A DNA stretch of 64,000 nucleotides from Streptococcus parasanguinis (GCF_023109675.1 NZ_JALDUR010000003.1:62001-126000); one strand, 5' to 3'. Counted from the first letter of the stretch, positions 8,341-17,083 are shown. Made by a program: numbers and translations. The notes: generated by a model not told the origin, from the sequence alone.

Positions 8341-9645
8341 TTGCTGTTAGATATTCTAATGTCTTACCTAAAGTTCTTCGTCAGCATGCTGATCTATCGT
8401 CATATCAGTAGACAAGAGTTCGCTTGGCGCTGGCTCTTTTTGTGCCCTTTCTTCTTTGCAGTCGTCTTTACCCTTGTGCCACCGGTAGGCTTTTTTGGCT
8501 ATTTCTTAGTATTTATTGCCTATAGTTTCTATCGAAATCGTAACATACGACACCTCTTGAACATTTTTTATGGGCTCTACCCGGTTGTCGTGGAGAGTCT
8601 CATTGGGCGTCTCTTAGCCTTTTATGTCTTTCCGATGCTAGGGATTGTACTTGTTCGTGAGGCATCTGTCAGCTGGTATGATGCTCTACTTGAATTGCTG
8701 GTCTTTCCTGTTTATATAGGAATCACTAAATTGTTAAAACTAGATTTTACAGATCTAAAAGTAGGCTTTCAACGGCAGTATTTTAATCGTTTCTTACTCC
8801 CAATGGATCTTTCCATGTTTGTGTATTTGCTCAGTGTTGTAGGTCTGGTGGTTTTTGAGGATATTATTCCGCATGCAGATGCTTTGCGGAAACAGTTAAA
8901 TAGTATTTATTTGATTTTGTTTTTTGTGATGCTCTTGTATTTCAATGCAGTGTCCAAAGAACGATTGAAACAAGAGATTCTGGAACAAAAAGATAGGCAA
9001 CTGCAGGAGTTAGCCACCTATAGCCAACACGTCGAAATGCTCTACGGGGAGATTCGTGCCTTTCGTCATGATTACCTGAATATTTTAACCAGTCTCAAAT
9101 TAAGTATTGAGCACGAAGACCTCAATGCGATCAGGGAAGTCTATGAGAATGTTCTCCGAGAGAGTGGCCAACAATTTTACGATAGCAAGTTTGATATTGC
9201 CAAACTCAGTCACATCGAAAATCCAGCTGTAAAAAGTGTTCTGTCCGCAAAATTGTTGGAAGCTCAAAATAAAGGGATTGGGATCTCTGTCGAGATCGAT
9301 GAACCTGTTCGTGATCTATTCATCGAGGTTTTAGATTTCATCACCTTCTTATCCATCCTTTGTGACAATGCTATTGAAGCGAGTCTTGAATCAGATGACC
9401 CACAGCTGACTCTTGTCATGCTCCAGGAGGAAAACTCCCTCACCTTAATAGTTGAAAATAGTACAAAAGCTGAAAAAATAGATCTGGCGAGAATTTTTGA
9501 AAAGGACTACTCAAGTAAAGGAGATGGCCGCGGTCTTGGCTTGTACAAGATCCAACAATTACTGGAAAAATATCCCAAAACGACAGTGTCTACCAAGAGT
9601 TCAAACTACCGATTTACTCAGAGCTTGACCTTTTGGAAGGAATAA
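8341..9645 (+). CDS. Sensor histidine kinase, HPK10/BlpH-ComD-AgrC-like
   Basis: 434 residues from TTG 8341, behind GGAGAAGG. The first ~200 residues hold about six hydrophobic segments, as in peptide-sensing kinases. The phospho-histidine lies in IRAFRHDYLNILTSL. The GHKL ATPase domain shows the N-box CDNAIEAS and the G-box GDGRGLGLYKIQ. It pairs with the LytTR regulator upstream. AgrC/ComD/BlpH relatives respond to secreted peptides; no double-glycine precursor gene is visible nearby, so the ligand is unknown. Confidence 0.85.
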   Translation: MLLDILMSYLKFFVSMLIYRHISRQEFAWRWLFLCPFFFAVVFTLVPPVGFFGYFLVFIAYSFYRNRNIRHLLNIFYGLYPVVVESLIGRLLAFYVFPMLGIVLVREASVSWYDALLELLVFPVYIGITKLLKLDFTDLKVGFQRQYFNRFLLPMDLSMFVYLLSVVGLVVFEDIIPHADALRKQLNSIYLILFFVMLLYFNAVSKERLKQEILEQKDRQLQELATYSQHVEMLYGEIRAFRHDYLNILTSLKLSIEHEDLNAIREVYENVLRESGQQFYDSKFDIAKLSHIENPAVKSVLSAKLLEAQNKGIGISVEIDEPVRDLFIEVLDFITFLSILCDNAIEASLESDDPQLTLVMLQEENSLTLIVENSTKAEKIDLARIFEKDYSSKGDGRGLGLYKIQQLLEKYPKTTVSTKSSNYRFTQSLTFWKE

Positions 9646-9649
9646 TGGA

Positions 9650-9833
9650 AGAGAGAGTGGGACAGAAATCGGTCATTCGTTAGAATTCGATTTCGTCGTC
9701 CCACCTCCGCTCAGTTGAGTAGGGCTGTAAAAGCTGATGAAATCAGCGTAGTAGAGCCCACTCAACCACTGCGTCTTGCTCGACAACCCAAAAATAATTG
9801 AGAGGCTAGGACTTTTGTCCCAGCCTCTTTTTT
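9650..9833 (+). repeat. ~180-bp terminator-bearing dispersed repeat, copy 1 (forward)
   Basis: Three successive imperfect hairpins are visible: GTGGGAC...GTCCCAC (9657-9703), one centred on GCTGATgaaATCAGC inside GTTGAGTAGGGC / GCCCACTCAAC, and a terminal GAGGCTAGGAC-tttt-GTCCCAGCCTC (9802-9827) plus T6. It is nearly the reverse complement of 11328-11509 and related to 48086-48262. Each copy sits directly 3' of a gene with its T-run hairpin last, so it works as a terminator. Confidence 0.8.
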
Positions 9834-9873
9834 GACCATTCACGACGATTTTTTGACCGATTCTGACAGAGAG

Positions 9874-9902
9874 CTTCCAAGGTTTTCCCCTTGAAGTATA
9901 AT
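9874..9902 (+). promoter_or_regulatory. Putative promoter of the ABC exporter operon
   Basis: A good -10 TATAAT (9897-9902) with a weak -35 TTCCAA (9875-9880). It lies 33 bases before the ATPase start; the weak -35 would suit activation by the neighbouring LytTR regulator. Confidence 0.5.
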
Positions 9903-9934
9903 GGACACAAGATCAATAAGAAAAGAGGGATCGT

Positions 9935-10615
9935 ATGTTTCAGGTAGCATCTATTACAAAATCATTTAAGGAGAAAGCTGTATTAAAGGGGGTGTCTTTT
10001 TCGATAGAAGAAGGCGACAAAATTGCCTTGCTGGGAAATAATGGAGCAGGTAAAAGCACCCTGTTCAACATTATCGCTGGGCAGCTCCAGGCTAATTCGG
10101 GGACGATAAAGACTTCGCTTGATTTTCAAAGGGAAATTGGGATGATGCCTCAGGGAGATCTGCTTATCGAGGATCTAACCCTTGCTGAATTCGTTGAATT
10201 AAAAAGCCGGATGAATCAGCTGAAGCAGGCTGATATCAATGGACTCTTAGAGATGGTCGAATTAAGAGAATCAAGAGAGCAGATGGTGGGAAGTCTTTCC
10301 GGTGGTCAAAAGAGACGCTTGTCCTTGTTGTTAACCATTTTGAATCATCCAAAGTTGATTTTTTTAGATGAGCCAACGACTGGCATGGACTTGGAAGCAG
10401 TGGATAATTTTTGGAAATTGCTGGAGCAGCAAGAATTTACATCTGTTGTGGTGACCCATGATTTTAACCAAATTGATGCCTTTTTTACAAAAGTATTGAT
10501 TTTAAAAGATGGTCGAATTGCTGCAACAAAGGCTGTTGAGGATATTCACCAGGCTGGTCAAACCATTGAGCAGTATTTCCGAGAAGAGATGAATAAAGGA
10601 GGGGAACAAGCATGA
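9935..10615 (+). CDS. ABC transporter ATP-binding protein (ABC-2 exporter type)
   Basis: A 226-residue ATPase. Walker A GNNGAGKST is at residues ~35-43, the signature LSGGQKRRLS near 119, Walker B LIFLDEPT near 141, and the H-loop in VVVTHDFNQ. It overlaps the permease gene by 4 bases, so the two form one transporter. Small ATPase/ABC-2 permease pairs export peptides, antibiotics or lipids and often give self-protection. The neighbourhood of a peptide-sensing-type two-component system supports such a role, but the substrate is unknown. Confidence 0.85.
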   Translation: MFQVASITKSFKEKAVLKGVSFSIEEGDKIALLGNNGAGKSTLFNIIAGQLQANSGTIKTSLDFQREIGMMPQGDLLIEDLTLAEFVELKSRMNQLKQADINGLLEMVELRESREQMVGSLSGGQKRRLSLLLTILNHPKLIFLDEPTTGMDLEAVDNFWKLLEQQEFTSVVVTHDFNQIDAFFTKVLILKDGRIAATKAVEDIHQAGQTIEQYFREEMNKGGEQA

Positions 10616-11319
10616 AAAAGATTCAATTAAAACAAGTTTTACGAAATAAGCGCTTTGTATTATTCACCATTATTTTACCCATAGGGTGGTATATCTTCTT
10701 TTATCAGCTTCAAAAAGGGGTTTCGCCAAGTATTTTATTAGGTATTGCCGTATTTATCGGGGTCATTGGCAATAGCCTTGCAACCTTTAGTAAGCGGATC
10801 GCCTCAGATATCGGGTTTTATTCTTTTGAATCCCACTTTACAAGCTATAGTGTCAAGAACTATTTATGGGATCAAAGCATCGTACAACTGATTCTGAACA
10901 GCTTGATCTTTTTAGCGGTGCTAGTAGTTGCTGTCCTAGGTTTTCACTTTCCAGTGACGACTAGCCTGTTGGTACAATTTTTCCTCTTATCCTTGATGGG
11001 GATCTACTTTAGTGTGATTGGCTTTGTACTTGGGGTGAGGGTAGATGCCAAGACGATTGATACCATTGGCTTTCCAGTTATTATTTTAGCAGCCATGACC
11101 ATTATTCCCTTTGATACGCTTGGCGCAAGTGGAGGATTTATGGACTTAGTTGGCAAGCTACAACGGGCTTTCCCAGGCTATTATTATACAAAGGTGATCC
11201 AAGATTTGACGGAGAAACAAACGATCGATCCTACCCAATTAGCGCTCTTTGTTGCCGTATTTGGATTGAATTTGCTATTTTTCTATCTGCTCGTACCCAA
11301 AGGAAAAATGGGGAACTAA
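10612..11319 (+). CDS. ABC-2-type permease
   Basis: A 235-residue membrane protein with about six hydrophobic segments, e.g. FVLFTIILPIGWYIFFY, ILLGIAVFIGVIGN and the C-terminal LALFVAVFGLNLLFFYLLV. It partners the overlapping ATPase. The topology and a PGYYYTKVIQDL stretch before the last helix fit ABC-2 exporters such as antibiotic or bacteriocin immunity pumps. No substrate can be read from the sequence. It is followed by an inverted copy of the terminator-bearing repeat. Confidence 0.8.
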   Translation: MKKIQLKQVLRNKRFVLFTIILPIGWYIFFYQLQKGVSPSILLGIAVFIGVIGNSLATFSKRIASDIGFYSFESHFTSYSVKNYLWDQSIVQLILNSLIFLAVLVVAVLGFHFPVTTSLLVQFFLLSLMGIYFSVIGFVLGVRVDAKTIDTIGFPVIILAAMTIIPFDTLGASGGFMDLVGKLQRAFPGYYYTKVIQDLTEKQTIDPTQLALFVAVFGLNLLFFYLLVPKGKMGN

Positions 11320-11327
11320 GAGCAGTT

Positions 11328-11509
11328 AAAAAGAGGTTGGGACAAAAGTCCTAGCCTCTCAATTGTTTTTGGATTGTCGAGCAAGACGCAGTGGTTGAGT
11401 GGGCTCTACTACGCTGATTTCATCAGCTTTTACAGCCCTACTCAACTGTGCGGAGGTGGGACGACGAAATCGAATTCTAACGAATTACCGATTTCTGTCC
11501 CACTCTCTT
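11328..11509 (-). repeat. ~180-bp terminator-bearing dispersed repeat, copy 2 (inverted)
   Basis: Near-perfect reverse complement of copy 1 with the same three hairpins. Read on the minus strand it lies immediately downstream of the gene ending at 11517 and finishes with a hairpin and T run, so it should terminate that gene. Together with copy 1 it encloses the ABC exporter. Confidence 0.8.
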
Positions 11510-11516
11510 TTCTTTG

Positions 11517-12047
11517 CTATAAAACGGTTATTCGGTATTCGTCCGTCAAGTACTTGGAAAGATCTTGCCAATCTTCTTCCTTAAATTTACAAAGATTGAC
11601 GAAGAGTTTTACGGTATGGTGCTCTGTGTTAATGATGACATTCGATTTTGAGAGATTTTCTAGTGCTGTATTGTCCCTCAGTTGAAATTCGATGAAATAA
11701 CTCTTACTATTTTGGTGATCGGGGTCACTAACATCGACCTCTTTATAAGCTGCAGTTACCAAATCTTCCTTGGGAATAAAGATATCTTTTGTCAGAATCA
11801 CTCCCTGATAAGCATGGATCCCATCAGAAGTCAGTTCAAAGGCGATCTGACGATTAGTCAGCCTTTTGATCCCAGCAATGGTTGCATAGACCGCAATTAA
11901 CAATAAAAGGATCTGAATGAGAGTGATAAAAGTGATTTTTGGAAAACCCTCAAAACCTAGGACCGATAAAAAAGCTAAGTGGATAAAGAGCGCACAGGCA
12001 AAAGCCAGAGAGCCATATCCGACATATTTTGAATAATAGATTTTCAT
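11517..12047 (-). CDS. Membrane protein with two N-terminal helices and a PH-like C-terminal domain (STM3941-like)
   Basis: 176 residues from ATG 12047, preceded on its strand by AAGGAG; a longer frame to 12074 has no RBS. Two hydrophobic segments (YGSLAFACALFIHLAF and FITLIQILLLLIAVYA) are followed by a soluble domain starting ELTSDGIHAYQGVI, which looks like the bacterial PH-like domain of small membrane proteins annotated STM3941 family. Function unknown. Its 3' end abuts the inverted repeat. The family call is from memory and tentative. Confidence 0.6.
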   Translation of the reverse strand: MKIYYSKYVGYGSLAFACALFIHLAFLSVLGFEGFPKITFITLIQILLLLIAVYATIAGIKRLTNRQIAFELTSDGIHAYQGVILTKDIFIPKEDLVTAAYKEVDVSDPDHQNSKSYFIEFQLRDNTALENLSKSNVIINTEHHTVKLFVNLCKFKEEDWQDLSKYLTDEYRITVL

Positions 12048-12255
12048 TTTGGACTCCTTACATTTAAGATGCAACGAAAACTTGGAATTTCAAGTACCCT
12101 TATCATAGCGGATTCTATGAAGAGCTGTCAAATGTTTGCTAGGGTTCAAAGGTGCTTTTTTATTTTAAATGGAATAACAATGATGCAGGATATTCTATCT
12201 TCGTACGCTACATTATAGTGTATAAAAATATGAGCCAAATACTTTTGAGACAAGC

Positions 12256-12434
12256 AAAAAAGCCTTGGTTTTCAAGGCTTTTTGTGCATAAAAAAATGCC
12301 CCCTACATGAATTTGTAAGAACTTTTCATATTGAAAATAAACAAAAATGTTGAAATATAGCTGATTTTAGGGAAATACTTTTAGGTATTTTCAATGTCAG
12401 GATTTAAAAATGGGGCAAAAGTGGGGCAAAAACA
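12256..12434. repeat. tRNA-Lys att scar, copy 1 (left end of island)
   Basis: In order: terminator hairpin AAAAAAGCCTTG / CAAGGCTTTTT (12256-12283), the 12-bp tRNA 3'-end core ATGCCCCCTACA (12296-12307), an AT-rich stretch, and integrase-arm-like direct repeats TGGGGCAAAAG-TGGGGCAAAA (~12411-12432). The same modules occur at 15065, 16578 and beside the functional tRNA-Lys at 18885-18938. I read it as the distal attachment scar of an element integrated at the tRNA 3' end. Confidence 0.7.
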
Positions 12435-12511
12435 AATTAACGAAAAAAATATCGAGTTCGTGCATCAAGTAAATGATAAATTGCAAGAATAAGTGCAACA
12501 TTTACTCGAAC

Positions 12512-12590
12512 TCATCCTCTAGAGCTTCACTAGCAGTTCTGTAAGCTAAACATTTTCGTGGTCGGTGATTGATATCATATAAAGCCTTGG
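12512..12590 (-). pseudogene. IS30-family transposase, C-terminal remnant
   Basis: The minus-strand frame reads KALYDINHRPRKCLAYRTAS followed by EALEDEFE and a stop. This is the conserved C-terminus of IS30-type (IS1239-like) transposases (N-x-R-P-R-K-x-L motif). Nothing of the rest of the gene is left. An end-like sequence, TTGCAAGAATAAGTGCAAC in plus orientation, lies just beyond at 12481-12499. Confidence 0.65.
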
Positions 12591-12620
12591 TTCCCAAAGC
12601 TTTTTTATGTTATAAACTCA

Positions 12621-13766
12621 TTAAAAGAACCCCCAGTTAGATTTGGAATATTTTTTATTCTGTGTCACATAAAAATAAATAAAATGAATGGCTATAGCTA
12701 GAGTAAAAATGGTTGCAATACTCAACACTGTTATAGGATTAGAAGCGAAAAGCAAAGAGAGAATCAAGGCAGCCAGATAGAGTGTCGCTTGAGCACAGTA
12801 GTAACTTCTCGGATAGCGAAGATAGTTTTTGTTATAGGGCCCATTTGCTAGGACAGCAGCTTGGAAGAGGCCAATTCCGATATAAAAGAAGCTGATTGCA
12901 ACGAGAAGATTAGCCTCGGGATTCAGGAGATAACCCATCGAAACTGTCATCAACATAAGCCCGATGAAAATAGGATAGTGACTATAAATTACAAATAATC
13001 CCTTTTGACTAGATCCTTCATCAATAGCATGGTCAAATTCGCCAAAATAAAACAAGAACAGGGAAAGCATGATAACGAAATTGAGAACCGAATAAATCGA
13101 GAAATTCTCGACTGTAAAGAAGCTAGCTAGCCCAACAACCATCTCTCCAAACGTAATAATCACAAGAAGGGAGACGCGCTCGATTAAATGGGGAAGATTT
13201 ACCTGGAAATGCTCATCTTTAGTAATCAAGAAAATTGGCACAATAAATGTTAGCAGAATACTAGCAATAAAGATATAGACTCCAACGTAAATAGGAAAAA
13301 GAGCTGCCAGATAGACTCCTAAACTTCCTAGACCTGTTAACCATAGAAAACCTTTGATACTTTCCCGATCAGTATTATCGGTTGATTTTCTAAAAAATTC
13401 AACCAAATATTGAAAAAATAAGGTAAGGGTCAATGTACCAACAGCCCAACAGGTATAATAGAACCATTGTTGCCAATTGTATCCAATCATATTGGACATA
13501 AAGAGCATAAGTCCCATGTTGATAAACATGATTACCATGTTAAATAACGAGTTTGTTCCATAGCGATTGGTATAAATGGTTTGAATCATCCAGGAATTGA
13601 TGATAACCATGACAGAGATGAAGAAATCAAGTAAAGAATCCCAAGCCACAACACCGCTATGAAGAGGGTGAATTAAAGCAGTTGCTTTTGAAATTGCAAA
13701 AACAAACACTAGGTCATAAAATAGTTCTGAAAATTCTACACGTTTATGCTTAATAAGAGTTGTCAT
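12621..13766 (-). CDS. ltrA: Low-temperature-requirement A (LtrA) family membrane protein
   Basis: A 381-residue protein with about ten hydrophobic segments and the LtrA signature VEFSELFYDLVFVFA near the N-terminus. LtrA was linked to growth at low temperature in Listeria; the biochemical role is not established. It stands alone in the tRNA-Lys island, next to an IS30 remnant and flanked by att-like scars, so it is probably acquired cargo. Codon use and AT content look like the rest of the island. Confidence 0.85.
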   Translation of the reverse strand: MTTLIKHKRVEFSELFYDLVFVFAISKATALIHPLHSGVVAWDSLLDFFISVMVIINSWMIQTIYTNRYGTNSLFNMVIMFINMGLMLFMSNMIGYNWQQWFYYTCWAVGTLTLTLFFQYLVEFFRKSTDNTDRESIKGFLWLTGLGSLGVYLAALFPIYVGVYIFIASILLTFIVPIFLITKDEHFQVNLPHLIERVSLLVIITFGEMVVGLASFFTVENFSIYSVLNFVIMLSLFLFYFGEFDHAIDEGSSQKGLFVIYSHYPIFIGLMLMTVSMGYLLNPEANLLVAISFFYIGIGLFQAAVLANGPYNKNYLRYPRSYYCAQATLYLAALILSLLFASNPITVLSIATIFTLAIAIHFIYFYVTQNKKYSKSNWGFF

Positions 13767-14032
13767 ATTAATACCTTTCTACTTTAGAAATACAATACAT
13801 TATAACAGAAAATGGTAATGAGAGAAAAGGATATGCTTAAATAATTTCATGTGGCGCGAATTGTCAAAATCTTGGAGCACATTTACCTCATGTACCAGCT
13901 TACAGGCGGAGTGTTTGATGATTGGTAATGAAGTACGTGTATTCTGAGGCAAAAGATTTCGAGACTCCATTACGTAACTCCCATCTATAAATAAAAAATG
14001 ATAGTTTCATCATAGCAAATCTAAAGAAACAC
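13767..14032. other. Intergenic stretch without recognised content
   Basis: It holds the upstream region of ltrA and about 200 bases in which I find neither a gene nor a repeat shared with the rest of the window. The moderately GC-rich part around 13850-13980 may be decayed coding sequence, but I cannot identify it. Confidence 0.4.
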
Positions 14033-14058
14033 ACTAAAAAGCAACCCTGATGGGTTGC
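14033..14058 (-). terminator. Terminator of the aldo/keto reductase gene
   Basis: Perfect stem GCAACCC (14041-14047) / GGGTTGC (14052-14058). On the minus strand it is followed by TTTTT. Confidence 0.8.
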
Positions 14059-14069
14059 TTAAAATCCTA

Positions 14070-14921
14070 TTAAAAATTAACTGTGTCAGGATCATCCTGA
14101 GTTTTGATGCCTTGAATCTTATCCAAGACTGCCATATCTTCCTCTGATAAGTCGAAGCCGAAGATATCCAAGTTAGCTTTTATATTTTTAGGTGTCACAG
14201 ACTTAGGTAGTGGCAAGAAACCTTTTTGAAGGCTCCAACGCAGAGCAACTTGTGCCACAGATTTACCGTTACGTTCAGCCACTGCTTCAACATCTTCATT
14301 TGCAAAAATGCTACCTGTACCTAGTGGACTATAGGCTTCAAGAAGGATATCGCGCTCTTGGCAATAGGCAACTAAGTCTTCTTGGTCACAACCTGGAGCC
14401 AAGAGGATTTGATTGACATGTGGAACAATTTTAGCTGTTTCAAAAAGAGCTTCTAGGTGATGTTGCATAAAGTTTGACACACCGATAGCACGCACCTTAC
14501 CTTCTTTGTAGGCTTCTTCCATAGCCTTCCATGCACCCGCATTGCCAGCCTTCCAAGCATCATTCTCACGAAGCGCCTTTGGATTAGGCCAATGGATAAG
14601 CAAAAGATCCAAATAATCCACACCAAGTCTTTCGAGAGACTCATCGATAGAAGTCTTAGCCAACTCGTAATCGTGCTTATCATTCCAAAGTTTGGTAGTT
14701 AGGAAAATATCCTCACGTGCCAAATCACTATCAGCAATCGCCTTACCTACAGAAACCTCGTTACCGTAAATTTGTGCGGTATCAATATGTGTGTAACCCG
14801 CCTTAAGTGCGAAGCTAACGCTGTTATAGGCTTCTTCGCCTTCAGCAATTTGCCAAGTTCCAAAACCAATTTTAGGAATAGCAACCCCATTTGCAAGTGT
14901 ATATGTTTCCACGATTTTCAC
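14070..14921 (-). CDS. Aldo/keto reductase
   Basis: A 283-residue NAD(P)H-dependent oxidoreductase of the (beta/alpha)8 AKR family. Catalytic tetrad candidates are Asp and Tyr in HIDTAQIYGNE, Lys in TTKLWND and His in LLLIHWPNP. The signature KVRAIGVSNF and the cofactor-binding end GFLPLPKSVTPKNIKANLD are present. Such enzymes resemble 2,5-diketogluconate or methylglyoxal reductases and reduce carbonyls; the natural substrate here is unknown. It lies in the tRNA-Lys island with its own terminator. Confidence 0.9.
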   Translation of the reverse strand: MKIVETYTLANGVAIPKIGFGTWQIAEGEEAYNSVSFALKAGYTHIDTAQIYGNEVSVGKAIADSDLAREDIFLTTKLWNDKHDYELAKTSIDESLERLGVDYLDLLLIHWPNPKALRENDAWKAGNAGAWKAMEEAYKEGKVRAIGVSNFMQHHLEALFETAKIVPHVNQILLAPGCDQEDLVAYCQERDILLEAYSPLGTGSIFANEDVEAVAERNGKSVAQVALRWSLQKGFLPLPKSVTPKNIKANLDIFGFDLSEEDMAVLDKIQGIKTQDDPDTVNF

Positions 14922-15064
14922 CTTTTCTTTTTTTTAATAGTACTATCTTAAAAAAGATAAGGCAAAAATGCAAAGATTTGCTACGGCTATTATTATGAAT
15001 AGTTCCTTACTTCTTTTTCCGCTGTTCGTAACAGCTTTTGGAGATATTATTACTTGGGAAGAGA

Positions 15065-15323
15065 ATGAATTTGTAAGAACTTTTCATATTGAAAATAAAC
15101 AAAAATATTGAAATATAGCTGATTTTAGGAAATACTTTTAGGTATTTTCAATGTCAGGATTTAAAAATGGGGCAAAAGTGGGGAAAAACGAATGACTCGC
15201 ATTTGGTTTGAAAATCTATAATACCTAATGATTATGCTATACTAGATATATAGTTTTGTTATAAATAAATGTCAGTGCGAGATCAAATTGGAGAATAAAA
15301 TGGAAAAACAAATTTCTACGTAG
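15065..15323. repeat. att-scar module, copy 2 (without tRNA core)
   Basis: Nearly identical to 12308-12434 (TGAATTTGTAAGAACTTTTC onward, including the GGGGCAAAAGTGGGG arms). It continues to 15323 with the sequence also seen at 16780-16915: TGCTATACT promoter-like box, GGAGAATAAA RBS and ATGGAAAAACAAATT start of a small ORF. Here the ORF stops after MEKQIST. The preceding tRNA 3'-end core is missing, suggesting deletion or rearrangement. Confidence 0.65.
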
Positions 15324-15357
15324 AATGGAATGCGAAAAAGTGATAATTAAAGAGACG

Positions 15358-15390
15358 AAAAAGCTGAGAATATGATTTCCCAGCTTTTTT
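15358..15390. terminator. Bidirectional terminator 3' of the HdeD-like gene
   Basis: AAAAAGCTGaGAA (from 15358) pairs with TTCcCAGCTTTTTT around loop TATGAT. It has T runs on both strands and ends the minus-strand gene. Confidence 0.75.
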
Positions 15391-15415
15391 GAATGCGATA
15401 GAAATAGCAACTAGA

Positions 15416-15931
15416 CTATTTACGAAAGGCCTCAATAATGTAGGTGAAGCCAGTAACTAAAAATGAAAAGGCAATGACATAAACGACAAAGACACCTGTA
15501 GCCACTGGATTGAACAGAATCACTAGACCTAGTAAAAATTCAAGCAAGGCTACCCACGTGATATTGCTACCCATAATAGGGAAAATCAATCCTAGACGAT
15601 TGCCTTTAAAGAAAGCAATAATGGCTTCTACAATTAACCAAATTCCTACAATGGTCGGAATGACGACCGGCAGGGTCACAAAGCCATAAGCAACGAGGTA
15701 AAGAGCTAAGAGAAGACTAACAAATCCTTGGAAAAGATAAACAGGTGAGCGAAGCTCTTTTGGTGCAGAGAAATAGCCTAAAATAGCTGCTATAGAAGAA
15801 ACCAGTAAACCAAATGAAATCCACCAGCTGTAAGCAACAAGATTAGCTACTGGGTTTGTAAATAGGAAAAGTCCTAAAAGGACAAAAACAACTCCTGCAA
15901 GGAATAGCAGTAAACGATTAGAAAATTTCAT
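15416..15931 (-). CDS. HdeD-like membrane protein (DUF308)
   Basis: 171 residues from ATG 15931, preceded on its strand by AGGGGGT; the frame extends another 43 codons upstream but without an RBS. It has six hydrophobic segments in three helix pairs with the DUF308 features (LFLFTNPVANL, IVGIWLIVEAIIAFFKG, LLGLVILFNPVA). HdeD proteins are inner-membrane proteins linked to acid resistance in enterobacteria; a role in streptococci is unproven. Cargo of the tRNA-Lys island. Confidence 0.8.
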   Translation of the reverse strand: MKFSNRLLLFLAGVVFVLLGLFLFTNPVANLVAYSWWISFGLLVSSIAAILGYFSAPKELRSPVYLFQGFVSLLLALYLVAYGFVTLPVVIPTIVGIWLIVEAIIAFFKGNRLGLIFPIMGSNITWVALLEFLLGLVILFNPVATGVFVVYVIAFSFLVTGFTYIIEAFRK

Positions 15932-16045
15932 TTCAATACCCCCTATATAGTATAGTTTGCTAATAAAACTATTATACTTATTTTTATAGAAAATGTCAAT
16001 AAAATAAATAAACAATTTGGAAGTTTCAGTCTGACTTACAAAAAG

Positions 16046-16067
16046 AAAAGGAGTTTTCACTCCTTTT
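16046..16067. terminator. Bidirectional hairpin upstream of the HdeD-like gene
   Basis: Perfect 9-bp stem AAAAGGAGT (16046-16054) / ACTCCTTTT (16059-16067) around loop TTTC. It isolates the HdeD-like gene from the XRE remnant. Confidence 0.65.
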
Positions 16068-16126
16068 CACAGATTGAAGACAAAGTCCTTATAAAAGTGT
16101 CTTCTAAAGATTTTAACTTCAATCTG

Positions 16127-16150
16127 AAGCGAGGTTATCCTCGCTTTTTC
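16127..16150 (+). terminator. Plus-strand terminator beside the XRE remnant
   Basis: AAGCGAGG (16127-16134) / CCTCGCTT (16139-16146) around TTAT, followed by TTTTT. In the duplicate at 18405-18417 the right arm remains but the left arm is replaced by the palindromic element at 18351-18404. Confidence 0.65.
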
Positions 16151-16569
16151 TATTTATCAAACAATTCCTTATTTTCAATTAAGAGTTCTAGTGGAGATTT
16201 ATCCCTTGCTTCAATAAAACCAGGTTCATATTGGTTATGAAGTGTTCTTTTCTGAGAAGTTGGATCAATATACAACTCATCTCCATCTTCTGTGTATAGT
16301 TGGTTGCCTCTTGTTAAGTAAAGTAAATCCTCTAAGTACTGTCCATCAGTTTCTAGAAAATCTTCGATGTATTTGACAGCTTTTAAAATCTCACTTACTT
16401 TATCAGAGTATTCATTAGATTCAAGAACACTCTTTTCTAACTCAATCTCTTTACTAGTTCCAAATAGTTGGGTTGGAGTTGCATTAAAATATTCTGCTAT
16501 CTTATCCAAATTTGCAAAGGTAGGATAGCTTTTTTGTTTTTCGTAATCAGAGATGTCTGGAAAGATTGC
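16150..16569 (-). pseudogene. XRE-family regulator remnant, copy 1
   Basis: The frame is open from a TGA at 16570-16572 to TAG at 16150. It starts in the third helix of an XRE helix-turn-helix (FPDISDYEKQKSYPTFANLD then KIAEYFNATPTQLFG), so the first two thirds of the DNA-binding domain are missing and are replaced by att-arm sequence. Only a TTG at 16509 could start it, giving 119 residues without an HTH. The ~100-residue C-terminal domain (acidic, EDGDELYIDP, ESPLELLIENKE-like end) is preserved. Part of a ~515-bp duplication with 18408-18926. Confidence 0.75.
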
Positions 16570-16577
16570 TCATAAAA

Positions 16578-16930
16578 AAATGTGGGGCAAATGATGGGGC
16601 AAATCAGTTATAGACAAGCAAAAAAGCCTTATAAATCAAGGCTTTTTCCTGTTGAATTAGATGCCCCCTGCATGGATTTGGAAAGGATTTTCATATTGAG
16701 AGTAATTAAAAATATTGAAATATAAGTGATTTTAGGGAAGTACTTTTAGGTATTTCCAATGTCATGATTTAAAAATGGGGCAAAAACGAATGACTCTCAT
16801 TTGGTTTGAAAACCTATAATATCTAATGATTATGCTATACTAGAAATATAGTGTTGTTATCAATAAATATCAGTGCGAGACTAATCGGAGGATAAAATGG
16901 AAAAACAAATTAATGAAAAAATTATCGAAA
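16578..16930. repeat. tRNA-Lys att scar, copy 3 (middle of island)
   Basis: Arm-like repeats TGGGGCAAATGATGGGGCAAA (split around 16581-16604), terminator AAAAAAGCCTT / AAGGCTTTTT (16619-16646), tRNA 3'-end core ATGCCCCCTGCA (16661-16672, one mismatch to the tRNA), then the AT-rich module with a single GGGGCAAAAACG. It ends in the start of the small ORF MEKQINEKIIEMDREYPFLF, which runs to a premature stop at ~16986. It divides the island into two segments. Confidence 0.7.
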
Positions 16931-17022
16931 TGGATAGGGAATATCCCTTTTTATTTTGCTTTAAATCAGATTTTTGGATGGAATAGTAGATGATAAGACA
17001 AAATATCTTTGAACATACAAAA

Positions 17023-17083
17023 AGACAAACGCCAAAAATGACGTCTGTCTACGTTCTGAGGTAGCCTTTAGGCTCCCTTTTTT
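17023..17083. terminator. Two terminator hairpins 3' of the YeiH-like gene
   Basis: AGACAaACG (17023-17031) / CGTcTGTCT (17042-17050) has a T run on the minus strand and ends the YeiH-like gene. AGGtAGCC (17059-17066) / GGCTcCCT (17071-17078) is followed by T6 on the plus strand. The first hairpin recurs at about 60793-60824. Confidence 0.7.
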
